Assembly (NCBI GenBank): GCA_964538615.1
Contig: CAZIGK010000020.1
Span: 1 to 33,895, forward strand
From: CAZIGK01 sp964538615
GTDB taxonomy: Bacteria > Pseudomonadota > Alphaproteobacteria > Rickettsiales > RI-342
Length of the DNA: 33,895 bases
Reading direction: 5' to 3'
Every line of letters begins with the position of its first letter. Position 1 is the stretch's first letter. The notes beneath the pieces were generated by a model that was not told where the DNA came from, ran no database searches, and saw only the letters and a program-made list of their open reading frames with translations. This document shows, one piece after another, positions 7,110 to 15,347 of this stretch. Position numbers and translations under genes: made by a program.

Positions 7110-8999
7110 TTACAACTGCTCAAAGGCAGAGACATCATCCACGGGCTGAATCAAACGGCTTAAAGGGAAGGCAAGGGTGACGCGTGTGCCTTTTTGCGGC
7201 TGGCTTTCAATCGTCAGGCTACCTCCGTGCAGCTCGGTCAAATGTTTAGCCAATGGTAGCCCAAGCCCAATGCCCAGCTGCTTTTTTTCCAATCCACTGT
7301 CCAACTGGCCATACATGGATAAAGCAATAGGTATCTGTTCTTCCGTCATGCCAATACCATTGTCGCTTACCACAATTTCCAACGGTTTCGCTTTCTCCGG
7401 GTGATAGGATGCGGTCAGGGAAATCTCACCACCCTCATGGGTAAATTTGATGGCGTTGGATAATAGATTCACCAAAATCTGCTTCATGCGCAGGCTGTCT
7501 GCCCGCATCCACGGTAAATCCAGCGGTAGTTGGCATTGCAAGTCCTGTCCGGCTTTGGTCACTTTATCCTGCACCAGCCGGCTCACCTGCTCCAGCACTT
7601 CCCGTACGTCAATATTGCGCTCTTTCAGTTTAATTTTGCCGGATTCCGCACGGGAGAGATCAATAATATCGCTAATAATTTCTAGCAACTGTTGCCCGGC
7701 ATAATAAATATCTTGCGTATACTGGGCGTATTTTTCATTCTCAATAGGGCCGTAATAGCCATTGCGCATCACATCCGCAAAGCCAATAATGGCATTCAAT
7801 GGGGTGCGAATCTCATGACTCATACAGGAGAGAAACTCCGATTTGGCATTATCAGCAAACTCTGCGGCTTCTTTTGCTTTTTGCAACGCCAATGTCTTGC
7901 GGCGCAACTCTTCTTCTACCAGCCGTCTCTCATCAATATAGTCTTTAATGCGTTGAATTTGCTGAGAAAGAATTACAATTTCGGAAGGGCCTTTTTCTGG
8001 CAGCCTGATTTTGCGCTGCCCACGGGCAATGCGTGCCGCCGCACGGGAAAGCTGCTCCACCGGCTGCACCACCAGCGTACGCACCAGCCATAAAATACTC
8101 AGCAGAAAAGCGGCGGTCACCCCCAGTTGCAGCAGGCGTGGCATCAGCACTCCCCGCGCAAAACGAAAGACCGCTTTGTTGCTATAGGCTGTCACAATGA
8201 AATACGGATACTGGCGGGAGGGTAGGGCATAGGCCAGTGCGGAGGATGCATCAATCAATTGCCCGTTCGCATCCGCTTTTCCCGTTTGCATGGCAATCGG
8301 CCTAAACAGGCGCATCAACTCATCCGAGGTCAAAAAATCCTGCTGCCTACTCTGGGTACTTAACGGCTTCAGGTTTTGATTGAGAATGGCGAACATAATA
8401 TCTTTTTTGCCAATCATCCGCTGTATACGGGATGTCATGCCGCCAATATCAAGTGATATCAATAAAGTGCCACGGTATTTTCCCTGTGCATCCGTCATAC
8501 CCAGTGCTACCGGCAAAACCCATTTACCCGATGTTCTGCCCTGAATGGGCGCCCCTAAATGCACTTGCCACGGCACAGCCGTCGCTGCTTTCTGGTAATC
8601 TCTATCTTTCACATCCACCGGTCGTGTATGCACCCCGGCGTTACTGCTGATACTGATTTGACCGTTGCTGTCAATAAATGCCAACAAACCATATAAGTCC
8701 GGACGGGTATCGTAGGTATGCAGCAACTCTGCAATCGGTTCCAGTTCATCAAATCCACTACGCTTCAACTGACGCGCCATGCTATGCAATAAATGCTCGG
8801 TATTTTCCAGCGTATTCCCCAGCAGAGCATCAATGCGGGCGTTTTCGGCGGACAGTTGTTCCTGCACCTGCTGGCGTGCAGTTTCCAGCGCGTCAAAGGT
8901 CACCCACACAGCCAACAGGCACATAGAGGTCAAAATCACTCCCGCAAGGGCACGAAAATCCTTCAGTAACGATGAATCCGCGCGTAGATAACGGAGCAC
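7110..8999 (-). CDS. Membrane sensor histidine kinase (dCache-like sensor, HAMP, HisKA, HATPase)
   Basis: 629 residues. Order of parts: N-terminal membrane helix at about 17-36, an extracytoplasmic sensor of about 245 residues resembling double-Cache sensors, a second membrane helix at about 290-310, HAMP at about 311-360, a short coiled coil, HisKA with the phospho-acceptor His395 in SHEIRTPLNAI, and HATPase_c with the N-box (Asn511, Asn515), DNGIG at 546-550 and GIGLG at 576-580. All catalytic boxes are intact, so it should autophosphorylate. It has no fused receiver and no adjacent response regulator, so its partner is elsewhere. The GTG start at 8999 is supported by AAGGGGAAG seven bases upstream. 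It is divergent from nadA across about 290 bases; a link to NAD synthesis is not shown. The ligand is unknown. Confidence 0.9.
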   Translation of the reverse strand: MLRYLRADSSLLKDFRALAGVILTSMCLLAVWVTFDALETARQQVQEQLSAENARIDALLGNTLENTEHLLHSMARQLKRSGFDELEPIAELLHTYDTRPDLYGLLAFIDSNGQISISSNAGVHTRPVDVKDRDYQKAATAVPWQVHLGAPIQGRTSGKWVLPVALGMTDAQGKYRGTLLISLDIGGMTSRIQRMIGKKDIMFAILNQNLKPLSTQSRQQDFLTSDELMRLFRPIAMQTGKADANGQLIDASSALAYALPSRQYPYFIVTAYSNKAVFRFARGVLMPRLLQLGVTAAFLLSILWLVRTLVVQPVEQLSRAAARIARGQRKIRLPEKGPSEIVILSQQIQRIKDYIDERRLVEEELRRKTLALQKAKEAAEFADNAKSEFLSCMSHEIRTPLNAIIGFADVMRNGYYGPIENEKYAQYTQDIYYAGQQLLEIISDIIDLSRAESGKIKLKERNIDVREVLEQVSRLVQDKVTKAGQDLQCQLPLDLPWMRADSLRMKQILVNLLSNAIKFTHEGGEISLTASYHPEKAKPLEIVVSDNGIGMTEEQIPIALSMYGQLDSGLEKKQLGIGLGLPLAKHLTELHGGSLTIESQPQKGTRVTLAFPLSRLIQPVDDVSAFEQL

Positions 9000-9253
9000 A
9001 CCTCTTCCCCTTGCTTGCTATGTTGGCCAATGGCAGCCAGACGCACCACCACATTATATGGTCATGACCACGCCAAACTACTCAATATTTACGCCGGATG
9101 CAACGCCCATAGCAGTTGCCTCTGCAAGTTTATACCCGCCCGTCTGCATGCACCCGTTGCGCTTTGTGTAAAATGCATGCAACAAGTGCTTGCCAAAATG
9201 CAGTTTGGCGTTAATTTGCACCCTCTTGATCCGCCATTGATGGCACAAGCATG

Positions 9254-9281
9254 ACCCGCTTATCGTCTACCCGCTTATCGT
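9254..9281. promoter_or_regulatory. 13-bp direct repeat abutting the nadA start
   Basis: ACCCGCTTATCGT occurs twice exactly, at 9254-9266 and 9269-9281, a 15-bp period, ending 6 bases before the nadA ATG. No clear Shine-Dalgarno is seen there, so the repeat occupies the initiation region. It could bind a repressor or control translation; a recent small duplication is the simpler alternative. Confidence 0.4.
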
Positions 9282-9287
9282 GTATTG

Positions 9288-10307
9288 ATGCAGATGACCC
9301 GTCCTGAGACTCCCACGGCCGCCACCCAACCCGCCTCCATCCCGCAAGGGGATGCACTGGTGCAGGCAATACTACGCCTGAAGCGTGAGATGAACGCCGT
9401 CATCCTCGCCCATTATTATCAGGAAGGCGAGATACAGGATATTGCAGATTTCATTGGCGATTCATTGGATCTCTCGCGCAAGGCCGCCAGTACAGATGCG
9501 GATGTGATTGTCTTTTGCGGTGTCCGTTTTATGGCGGAGGTCGCCCACATTCTCAGCCCGCAAAAACAGGTGCTCCTACCGGATATGGAAGCGGGCTGCT
9601 CGTTGGAAAGCGGCTGCGAAGCAGAGGCATTTAAAGCCTTCCGTGCTCAACACCCCAACCATATTTCCCTAACCTACATCAATTGCTCGGCGGAGGTCAA
9701 AGCGGCATCGGATATTATTGTCACCTCCTCCAATGCGGAGGCCATTATCCGCCAGATCCCGCCAGAAAAACCCATCCTCTTTGCGCCGGATCGCCATTTG
9801 GGACGCTACCTGCAACAAAAAACCGGCCGCGACATGCTGCTGTGGAACGCCGCCTGTATCGTCCATGAAACTTTCTCGGAAAAAGAACTGGTCAAACTGA
9901 AAGAGCGCCATCCACAGGCGCGCATCATTGCCCATCCAGAATGTCCGGAAGCGTTGCTGGCACACGCTCACCATGTCGGCTCCACCTCATCGCTCCTGAA
10001 ATATACGGAAGAGCATGCGGGGCAAGAGTTTCTGGTACTGACCGAACCCGGCATCATCCATCAGATGGAGCAGCGTTCCCCCGGTAGCCGTTTCATTCCC
10101 GTCCCCGGTGCGGATGGCAATTGCAACTGCAACAACTGCCCTTTCATGAAACTGAACACCATGGAGAAGCTCTATCTCTGCATGGTCAACCGCAGCCCTA
10201 CCATCACCCTGCCAGAAGATATCCGGCTGCAAGCCAAACAATCGCTGGATAAAATGCTGGAAATGTCTGCCTCCGTGCAAGGCGGTGGGCTGACCAAAGG
10301 CGCGTGA
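9288..10307 (+). CDS. nadA: Quinolinate synthase A
   Basis: 339 residues. NadA condenses iminoaspartate with dihydroxyacetone phosphate to make quinolinate in de novo NAD synthesis, using a labile [4Fe-4S] cluster. The family pattern is clear from ILAHYYQEGEIQD through GDSLDLSRKA, and three cysteines at the cluster positions are present: Cys103 (EAGCSLESGC), Cys190 (NAACIVHETF) and Cys284 (NCPFMKLNTMEK), with spacings close to those known for the E. coli protein. The ATG at 9288 is taken as start; another ATG two codons on is equally possible, and the ribosome site is poor because a direct repeat fills the region. It is convergent with the flavoprotein gene at 10551-12332, with terminator 10390-10410 just downstream. 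Confidence 0.96.
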   Translation: MQMTRPETPTAATQPASIPQGDALVQAILRLKREMNAVILAHYYQEGEIQDIADFIGDSLDLSRKAASTDADVIVFCGVRFMAEVAHILSPQKQVLLPDMEAGCSLESGCEAEAFKAFRAQHPNHISLTYINCSAEVKAASDIIVTSSNAEAIIRQIPPEKPILFAPDRHLGRYLQQKTGRDMLLWNAACIVHETFSEKELVKLKERHPQARIIAHPECPEALLAHAHHVGSTSSLLKYTEEHAGQEFLVLTEPGIIHQMEQRSPGSRFIPVPGADGNCNCNNCPFMKLNTMEKLYLCMVNRSPTITLPEDIRLQAKQSLDKMLEMSASVQGGGLTKGA

Positions 10308-10389
10308 GTGACTTTTCCTAAGCTTTCGGCTCGGCCTACTCCGCTTCGCAGGGGCTACGCGGGCTTCAGGCTATCATATTTTACCTTGG

Positions 10390-10410
10390 CACCCACCGGG
10401 TGTTTTCTTT
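10390..10410 (+). terminator. Rho-independent terminator of nadA
   Basis: CACCC (10390-10394), loop ACC, GGGTG (10398-10402), then TTTTCTTT. It is about 85 bases after the nadA stop. Confidence 0.75.
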
Positions 10411-10439
10411 ACGCCTTACGCCGCCATGAAGCGCGCTGT

Positions 10440-10454
10440 CCTGCCGGAGGCAGG
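10440..10454. terminator. Short GC-rich hairpin between convergent genes
   Basis: CCTGCC (10440-10445) and GGCAGG (10449-10454) pair around a 3-base loop. On the minus strand it lies downstream of the flavoprotein gene and may help stop that transcript, though no T-run follows. Confidence 0.4.
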
Positions 10455-10466
10455 CCCTTAAAATTG

Positions 10467-10535
10467 TCATTCCGGGCCTGACCCGGAATCCATGTATCCT
10501 CTTGCGCAAACCTTTGCTTGGCTCCGCTCAATGCC
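10467..10535 (+). repeat. GTCATTCCGGG palindromic repeat, copy 1
   Basis: ATTCCGGG (10469-10476) and CCCGGAAT (10482-10489) form an 8-bp stem around a 5-base loop. The same unit with one loop change (cttga for cctga) is at 33581-33601. Both copies continue with ATCCAT, then CCTCTTGC and a GGCT-CGCTC piece, so the homology is longer than the palindrome. Palindromes of this kind are a familiar class of dispersed intergenic repeat. Confidence 0.75.
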
Positions 10536-10550
10536 CCAAGATCTGCTGCT

Positions 10551-12332
10551 TCAATACGCCCGCGTCTCTGGCAAAAAGCCCGGTATATCCATGCCATCTG
10601 CCTGCATCACGACCGGACGAGAGGTCACCTGCATTGCCGTGCCGTCCCAACCCGCCAGCGAATGTTTCAGCCATTGTGCATCATCCCGCGCCGGATAGTC
10701 CGTGCGATAATGCGCTCCCCGGCTTTCTTCCCGTGCGAAGGCAGATGCCGCACAAGCCAGCCCTTGCAATAACAGGTTTTCCAGTTCCAACAACGCCATG
10801 GCTTCTGTATTCCAGATGCGGCTGCTATCCCGCAATGCCCATTCCGTGCTTTGTTGCTGCAAAGCCATTAATCCCTGCACGGCCTCCGCCAGTCCATCCC
10901 CCTGACGGTGAATGCCCAGTTTATGCCGTGTGATCTGATGCAACGCCTGACGTGCCTCGGTCGGGGTTAGCCCCTGCTTTGGGCGTTGCCACAGTCGCGC
11001 AAGTCGCTCCAATGCGGGGTGGCGTTGTATGTTCGCTTCAGCAATCTCTCCCCGCTGAATCATGTCTTGGGCGGTTTCTCCTGCTAATTTGCCGAACACC
11101 ACCAGATCCAATAATGAATTACATCCCAGCCGATTTGCCCCATGCACAGAGTTACAGGCCGCTTCTCCCACCGCTAACAGGCCGGGCACGGTCGCATGCG
11201 GGTTATCTCTGGTTGGGCGGATAACCTGACCCAGTGCATTCGCGGGAATCCCTCCCATGGTGTAATGCACGCACGGCACCACGGGAATCCACTCCCGCGC
11301 CGCATCCACTCCGGCAAATCGCCGCGCCAGATCCATGACGGTGGGGAGCTTACTATGGTGGGTTTCCGCTGGCAGATGCGTCACATCCAGCCACACATGC
11401 GCCCCATCCTCTCCGGCTCCACGTCCTTCTGCCACTTCCTGTGCAATAGCACGGCTAATCACATCGCGGGATGCCAAATCACGGTAGCTGGGTGCATATC
11501 GCTCCATAAAACGTTCACCGGCTGCATTGCGCAACATGCCGCCTTCTCCCCGTGCGCCTTCCGTAATCAGGCAGCCAGAACCATACAGCCCCGTCGGGTG
11601 AAACTGAATAAACTCCATATCCTGTAGCGGAATCCCCGCCCGCAATGCCATGGCATTGCCATCACCGGTGCAAATGCTGGAAGCTGTGGTATCCGGGTAA
11701 AGCTGACCAAAACCACCTGTGGCCAGAATCACAATCTTCGCCCGTACCTCCCACAGTTCACCACTGTTCATTTCCCAACACACCACACCACCGCATGCGC
11801 CGCGCTCATCCATCAGCAAATCCAGTGCCAGCACTTCTTCCCACAGGGTCGCGCCCGCTTTCAGGGCTTGCTGGTGCAGAGCATGTAAAATGGCATGTCC
11901 TGTCCGGTCGGCGGCAGCGCAAGCGCGGTACGCCAGTTCACCCTTGCCAAAATGGGTGGACTGCCCCCCATAAACCCGTTGATAAATTTTGCCTGCTGCA
12001 TCACGGGTGAAGGGCACGCCAAAATGCTCCAGCTCCACAATTGCATCGCGGGCATGACGGGCGAGGGTGGCAATCGCATCCTGATCTCCCAACCAGTCAG
12101 ACCCCCGTACGGTATCATACATCAGCCATCGCCAGTCATCTGGCGTGACATTACCCAGTGGAGCGTTAATCCCTCCCTGTGCGGCGACCGTATGGCTGCG
12201 GGTACATGGTACCTTGCTGATGCATAAGGTGCGCAAACCCTGTTGCAGGCAGGCCAGCGTTGCACGCATGCCTGCACCGCCCGCGCCAATAATCGCTACA
12301 TCGGTAGAGAGAGTCTGGATGGATGATTGCAT
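10551..12332 (-). CDS. SdhA/FrdA-type flavoprotein in the nadB position (probable L-aspartate oxidase substitute)
   Basis: 593 residues. Sequence and length follow succinate dehydrogenase flavoproteins, not classical NadB: the FAD GxGxxG is at 16-21; His47 in TRSHTVAAQGG matches the covalent-FAD histidine of SdhA, which NadB lacks; and the catalytic set His245 (QFHPTG), Arg289 (ASRD), His356 (VHYTMGG) and Arg401 (ANRLG) falls at almost the same numbers as in E. coli SdhA. The C-terminal ESRGAHYRTDYPARDD segment is also SdhA-like. Yet no sdhB, sdhC or sdhD is nearby, and the gene lies between nadA and nadC. I infer either a paralog that oxidises aspartate to iminoaspartate for NadA, or a relocated SdhA. 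The ATG at 12332 has a GGGAA close upstream. It is divergent from nadC across 84 bases. Confidence 0.85.
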   Translation of the reverse strand: MQSSIQTLSTDVAIIGAGGAGMRATLACLQQGLRTLCISKVPCTRSHTVAAQGGINAPLGNVTPDDWRWLMYDTVRGSDWLGDQDAIATLARHARDAIVELEHFGVPFTRDAAGKIYQRVYGGQSTHFGKGELAYRACAAADRTGHAILHALHQQALKAGATLWEEVLALDLLMDERGACGGVVCWEMNSGELWEVRAKIVILATGGFGQLYPDTTASSICTGDGNAMALRAGIPLQDMEFIQFHPTGLYGSGCLITEGARGEGGMLRNAAGERFMERYAPSYRDLASRDVISRAIAQEVAEGRGAGEDGAHVWLDVTHLPAETHHSKLPTVMDLARRFAGVDAAREWIPVVPCVHYTMGGIPANALGQVIRPTRDNPHATVPGLLAVGEAACNSVHGANRLGCNSLLDLVVFGKLAGETAQDMIQRGEIAEANIQRHPALERLARLWQRPKQGLTPTEARQALHQITRHKLGIHRQGDGLAEAVQGLMALQQQSTEWALRDSSRIWNTEAMALLELENLLLQGLACAASAFAREESRGAHYRTDYPARDDAQWLKHSLAGWDGTAMQVTSRPVVMQADGMDIPGFLPETRAY

Positions 12333-12416
12333 TTCCCGCGAACCGGCTTACAACAAGGGTGCTTTGCATCGTCAACATGCATAACGCGCTCAGACTGTGC
12401 CGAAATGGGAGAAGAA

Positions 12417-13298
12417 ATGCAAATTATTTCACCAACCTGGTTATTGCAGCAACCAGACGTCCAGCAACTTCTCACCCTTGCCCTGCAAGAAGATATCGGG
12501 CAGGGGGATGCCACCTCGCAGGCGTTACTATCGCCTTTGCAAACCGCCAGCCTGACCATGGTGACTCGCCAACCGATAGTGGTTGCCGGTTTACCCATTG
12601 CCGCAGCGGTCTTCCAGCGGCTGGATGCCCGCTGCCAGTGCACACCACTACGGCAGGAGGGTGCCTATGTGCCAGCAGGTACCGCGCTCATGCGTATCGA
12701 GGGGCAGGCACAGGCCTTACTTTCAGCAGAGCGCACGGCGCTCAACTGGCTGCAACGCATGTGCGGTATCGCCACACTCACCCGCCGTTATGCGCAAGCC
12801 ATTGCCCACACTCCCTGCCGTTTGCTGGATACCCGTAAAACCATTCCCGGTCACCGCCTGACGGATAAATACGCCACCCGTCTGGGTGGTGCACAGAACC
12901 ATCGTATCCGGCTGGATGACCGGGTGATGATTAAGGATAACCATATCGCGCTGCATGGCTCGCTGACGCAGGCGGTGCATCAGGCACAACTGGCACTACA
13001 GGGCAGGGGGATTGCCATAGAGGTGGAGTGTGACACACTGCCACAAGTGCAGGAGGCACTCGCCTGCCAGCCGGATTATATTCTGTTGGATAATATGCCC
13101 CCGGCCATGCTGCAAAAAGCGGTTGCCATGCGTGCATCTCAGCCAGCCTATACCGCCATCCGGCTGGAAGCATCCGGCGGTGTCACCCTGCAAACCATTG
13201 CCGCCATCGCGGAAACCGGGGTCGATTATATCTCGGTCGGCGCACTCACCCATTCCGCTACCGCTGTGGATATAGGCTTGGATGTCGTGGTGAAATAA
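12417..13298 (+). CDS. nadC: Nicotinate-nucleotide pyrophosphorylase (carboxylating), quinolinate phosphoribosyltransferase
   Basis: 293 residues. NadC converts quinolinate and PRPP to nicotinate mononucleotide with loss of CO2. The family signatures are LQEDIGQGDATS near the start, ERTALNWLQRMCGIAT, LLDTRKTIPGHR, KDNHI, VECDT, ILLDNM and LEASGGV with ISVGALTHS at the end. The GG-x2-NHR motif reads GGAQNHR, a slight variant. The ATG at 12417 is preferred because GGGAG lies 6 bases before it; the open frame begins 30 codons earlier, but those codons overlap the divergent flavoprotein gene start and resemble no NadC N-terminus. With NadA at 9288 it covers two successive steps of the pathway. 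Confidence 0.96.
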   Translation: MQIISPTWLLQQPDVQQLLTLALQEDIGQGDATSQALLSPLQTASLTMVTRQPIVVAGLPIAAAVFQRLDARCQCTPLRQEGAYVPAGTALMRIEGQAQALLSAERTALNWLQRMCGIATLTRRYAQAIAHTPCRLLDTRKTIPGHRLTDKYATRLGGAQNHRIRLDDRVMIKDNHIALHGSLTQAVHQAQLALQGRGIAIEVECDTLPQVQEALACQPDYILLDNMPPAMLQKAVAMRASQPAYTAIRLEASGGVTLQTIAAIAETGVDYISVGALTHSATAVDIGLDVVVK

Positions 13299-13338
13299 AG
13301 TGTTGATGGTCCCGTTTAACCGTTTTCTTCGCCCCCAC

Positions 13339-13407
13339 CCGGCCTGCTAGCCGTCGTTCTCCTGCTCCACGCCTTCCGGGATAGCGGTCATGCCTGCGCA
13401 GGCAGGC
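13339..13407. repeat. Degenerate repeat remnant and palindrome between nadC and cheY
   Basis: The convergent spacer holds a CGGC-CTGCTA-GCCG hairpin (about 13341-13354), resembling the GGGCT-TGCT-AGCCC module of the main repeat, and an exact TGCCTGCGCAGGCA palindrome (13391-13404) shared with copies C and D. These may serve as a bidirectional terminator. No poly-T run is seen. Confidence 0.6.
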
Positions 13408-13413
13408 ACAATC

Positions 13414-13800
13414 TTAAAACTGCCCCAGCACCGCTGTCAGTTTTTCTTTCAATACATTCGCGGTGAAAGGCTTCACAATGTAATTGGAAACCCCAGCCTG
13501 CTTGGCAATAATCACGTTTTCTGTCTTGCTTTCGGCGGTCACCATAATAAACGGCAGCGCCTTGGTTTTTTCTTCTGCCCGTACACGCTTCAAAAGCTCC
13601 AGCCCGGTCATAGGCTCCATGTTCCAGTCAGAAATAATCAGCCCATACTGCTTGGTTTTCAGCTTTTCCAGTGCCATTGTGCCATCAGTTGCTTCATCCA
13701 CATTGTTAAAACCAATCTGGTTCAGCAGGTTGCGCACAATACGCAACATGGTTTTGTAGTCATCAACAATTAGCACATTCATAGACTTATCAACGGCCAT
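13414..13800 (-). CDS. cheY: Chemotaxis response regulator CheY
   Basis: 128 residues, a stand-alone receiver domain. The CheY residues are all in place at standard positions: acidic pair Asp13-Asp14, phospho-acceptor Asp58 (IISDWNMEP), Thr88 and Lys110 (VKPF). Phospho-CheY binds FliM to change motor rotation. The start ATG at 13800 is supported by AGGAGA nine bases upstream; the open frame starts 12 codons earlier without one. It is the last gene of the minus-strand flagellar group, 165 bases beyond motE, so it may have its own promoter. No chemotaxis kinase or methylation genes are in the window. An alternative reading is one of several alphaproteobacterial CheY paralogs acting as a phosphate sink. 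Confidence 0.9.
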   Translation of the reverse strand: MAVDKSMNVLIVDDYKTMLRIVRNLLNQIGFNNVDEATDGTMALEKLKTKQYGLIISDWNMEPMTGLELLKRVRAEEKTKALPFIMVTAESKTENVIIAKQAGVSNYIVKPFTANVLKEKLTAVLGQF

Positions 13801-13965
13801 GGAACATATTCTCCTGAAAAACGTAAGCGGCAGCATAGCAGGTTAAACATTGTTATGCTTCCATCCTTAGCGCAGGAATATCACCAAACCATTAAAAAAA
13901 TACTGGCCAGTCTCCCTCTTCATGCATACCCCGTGGTTCGCTGCTTTCGCCAGCGCAGAGACATG

Positions 13966-14808
13966 CTACATGCCGGGCGGTGGGGGAGGGGCATCAGCTT
14001 CAAGCGGGGCGGTTGTACCTTCCGGCTGCATCTCCGGCAAGCGGCGGCGCTCTGCCAGCTCCTGCGTGATTTCTTTGGCGCGGGTGGGTGACATTTTAGC
14101 TAATATAGGTGCCAGTTTCCGCTCAGGCATATTGCTCACCACTTCCAGCAGAATATCCAGATCAATTTCCTCAAAAATACGGGCAGCATCCTTGGCTTTC
14201 ATATTTTCATAAATCTTGACCAGACTGCGAATTTTTTCCTGCTCTTTTTCTTTGTACAGGTTCAGCAGTTTTTGAATATCTTCGCGTGTTTTTTGCAATT
14301 CTGCCAGCTTGGTGTCCAGACGATTCTCGGTTGCCCGAATCAGGTTTTCTTTCAAGACCAGCTCGGCTTTTTCTGCATCAATTTCTTCCCGGCGTTTGCT
14401 CAGGCTTTTTAAAATATCCAACTCAATATCGGAGTATTGGCAGCTCTCTGGTGCTTTTTTTTCCTCTCCCTCTGCGGCTGCTCCCTCTTGCAGCGGGTCT
14501 TGCCCTTCTTCCGATGTGGCTACCTCCGCCTTTTCTTCAGCCTCCTCATCTTCTCCCTCTTTCCCCTCATTTTCTTCGTCGGCCTTTTCTTTTTTATTGT
14601 CAGACTTTTCCTCTTTTTCTTTTGGTTCCGAAGAGGCATTTTTTTCCGTAGCCTTCGCATCGGGAGAGCTACCGCTGCCGTTTTCTGCGCTGGCCATGGA
14701 AGAGAGAATATTCTCCGCCCCTTCCATAGAGCCGGTGGAGGCAATTTCCACCGCTTTCAGGCTGGCAATTAGCCCCAATGCTGACATGGTGAGGGGTAAT
14801 ACGCGCAT
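13966..14808 (-). CDS. motE: MotE-family flagellar protein (MgtE N-domain-like)
   Basis: 280 residues. It has an N-terminal hydrophobic helix at about 3-20, a long Glu/Lys-rich low-complexity stretch at about 45-115, a coiled coil at about 125-195, and a C-terminal domain resembling the MgtE intracellular N-domain at about 196-255 (YENMKAKDAARIFEEID, then LAPILAKMSP). It ends in a proline-rich tail. In rhizobia MotE is a periplasmic chaperone needed for MotC and motility; alphaproteobacterial relatives sit after fliM as here. The ATG at 14808 lies 2 bases after the stop of the DUF6468 gene, so translation is probably coupled. The acidic region is unusually long. The exact role here is inferred from domain and position. 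Confidence 0.8.
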   Translation of the reverse strand: MRVLPLTMSALGLIASLKAVEIASTGSMEGAENILSSMASAENGSGSSPDAKATEKNASSEPKEKEEKSDNKKEKADEENEGKEGEDEEAEEKAEVATSEEGQDPLQEGAAAEGEEKKAPESCQYSDIELDILKSLSKRREEIDAEKAELVLKENLIRATENRLDTKLAELQKTREDIQKLLNLYKEKEQEKIRSLVKIYENMKAKDAARIFEEIDLDILLEVVSNMPERKLAPILAKMSPTRAKEITQELAERRRLPEMQPEGTTAPLEADAPPPPPGM

Positions 14809-14810
14809 GG

Positions 14811-15347
14811 CTACAGACCTTTACGTTTGCGCAGTGCTTCCAGTAATTCCTGCTCCGCACGGCTGGTGGGGCGGCGGTCAGAGGGGGCGGCCGGTTTTTC
14901 ATCCATGCCCGCCGTGGATTTACCATACGCAGGTTTCATGCCAGTCGGTTCAGGCTTGGCGGCAGGGCGGGAGGGCGTGGCTTCTGCAGCGGTGGCCTTG
15001 CGCTCTTCCGGCAGGACATCCCGCGCCTGCTGAATCTGTGCCGTCAGCCGATCCGCCACCTTGCCAGCTTTATCCATAATGTAGCTCATATCATCTGCCA
15101 GAAACTCGGCTTTCTCAATCTTCACCTGCAACTTGTCTATCACAGCCTGACTGGCCTGCTTCATATCAATCACACTGCGTTCCGCACGTTCGGTAGAGTG
15201 GTTAAAGCCCTCAATCACCCGTGCCAGTTCGCCCTTGCTGTCACGTATGACACGCAACAGACGGTTCAGCCGCCAGCAATAGCCAATGGTCGCCAGCAGC
15301 AATACAATAATCACTGTATCTACCAGAAACCCCACATCCACCCTCAT
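14811..15347 (-). CDS. DUF6468-type flagellar accessory protein
   Basis: 178 residues. One membrane helix at about 7-25 is followed by a predominantly helical, coiled-coil-prone region to about residue 115, a Pro/Ala/Lys-rich linker, and a short helix at the end (EQELLEALRKRKGL). It matches what I recall of DUF6468 proteins found between fliM and motE in alphaproteobacteria; their biochemical role is not established. The ATG at 15347 overlaps the fliM stop in an ATGA, and motE follows 2 bases after its own stop, so these three genes are clearly one operon. A function in motor or stator assembly is inferred from that. Confidence 0.75.
   Translation of the reverse strand: MRVDVGFLVDTVIIVLLLATIGYCWRLNRLLRVIRDSKGELARVIEGFNHSTERAERSVIDMKQASQAVIDKLQVKIEKAEFLADDMSYIMDKAGKVADRLTAQIQQARDVLPEERKATAAEATPSRPAAKPEPTGMKPAYGKSTAGMDEKPAAPSDRRPTSRAEQELLEALRKRKGL

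Noticed and set aside
10551..12332. Simple call of L-aspartate oxidase nadB
   Set aside because: The covalent-FAD histidine and the SdhA-type C-terminus do not fit classical NadB; kept as an SdhA-type protein with a possible NadB role.
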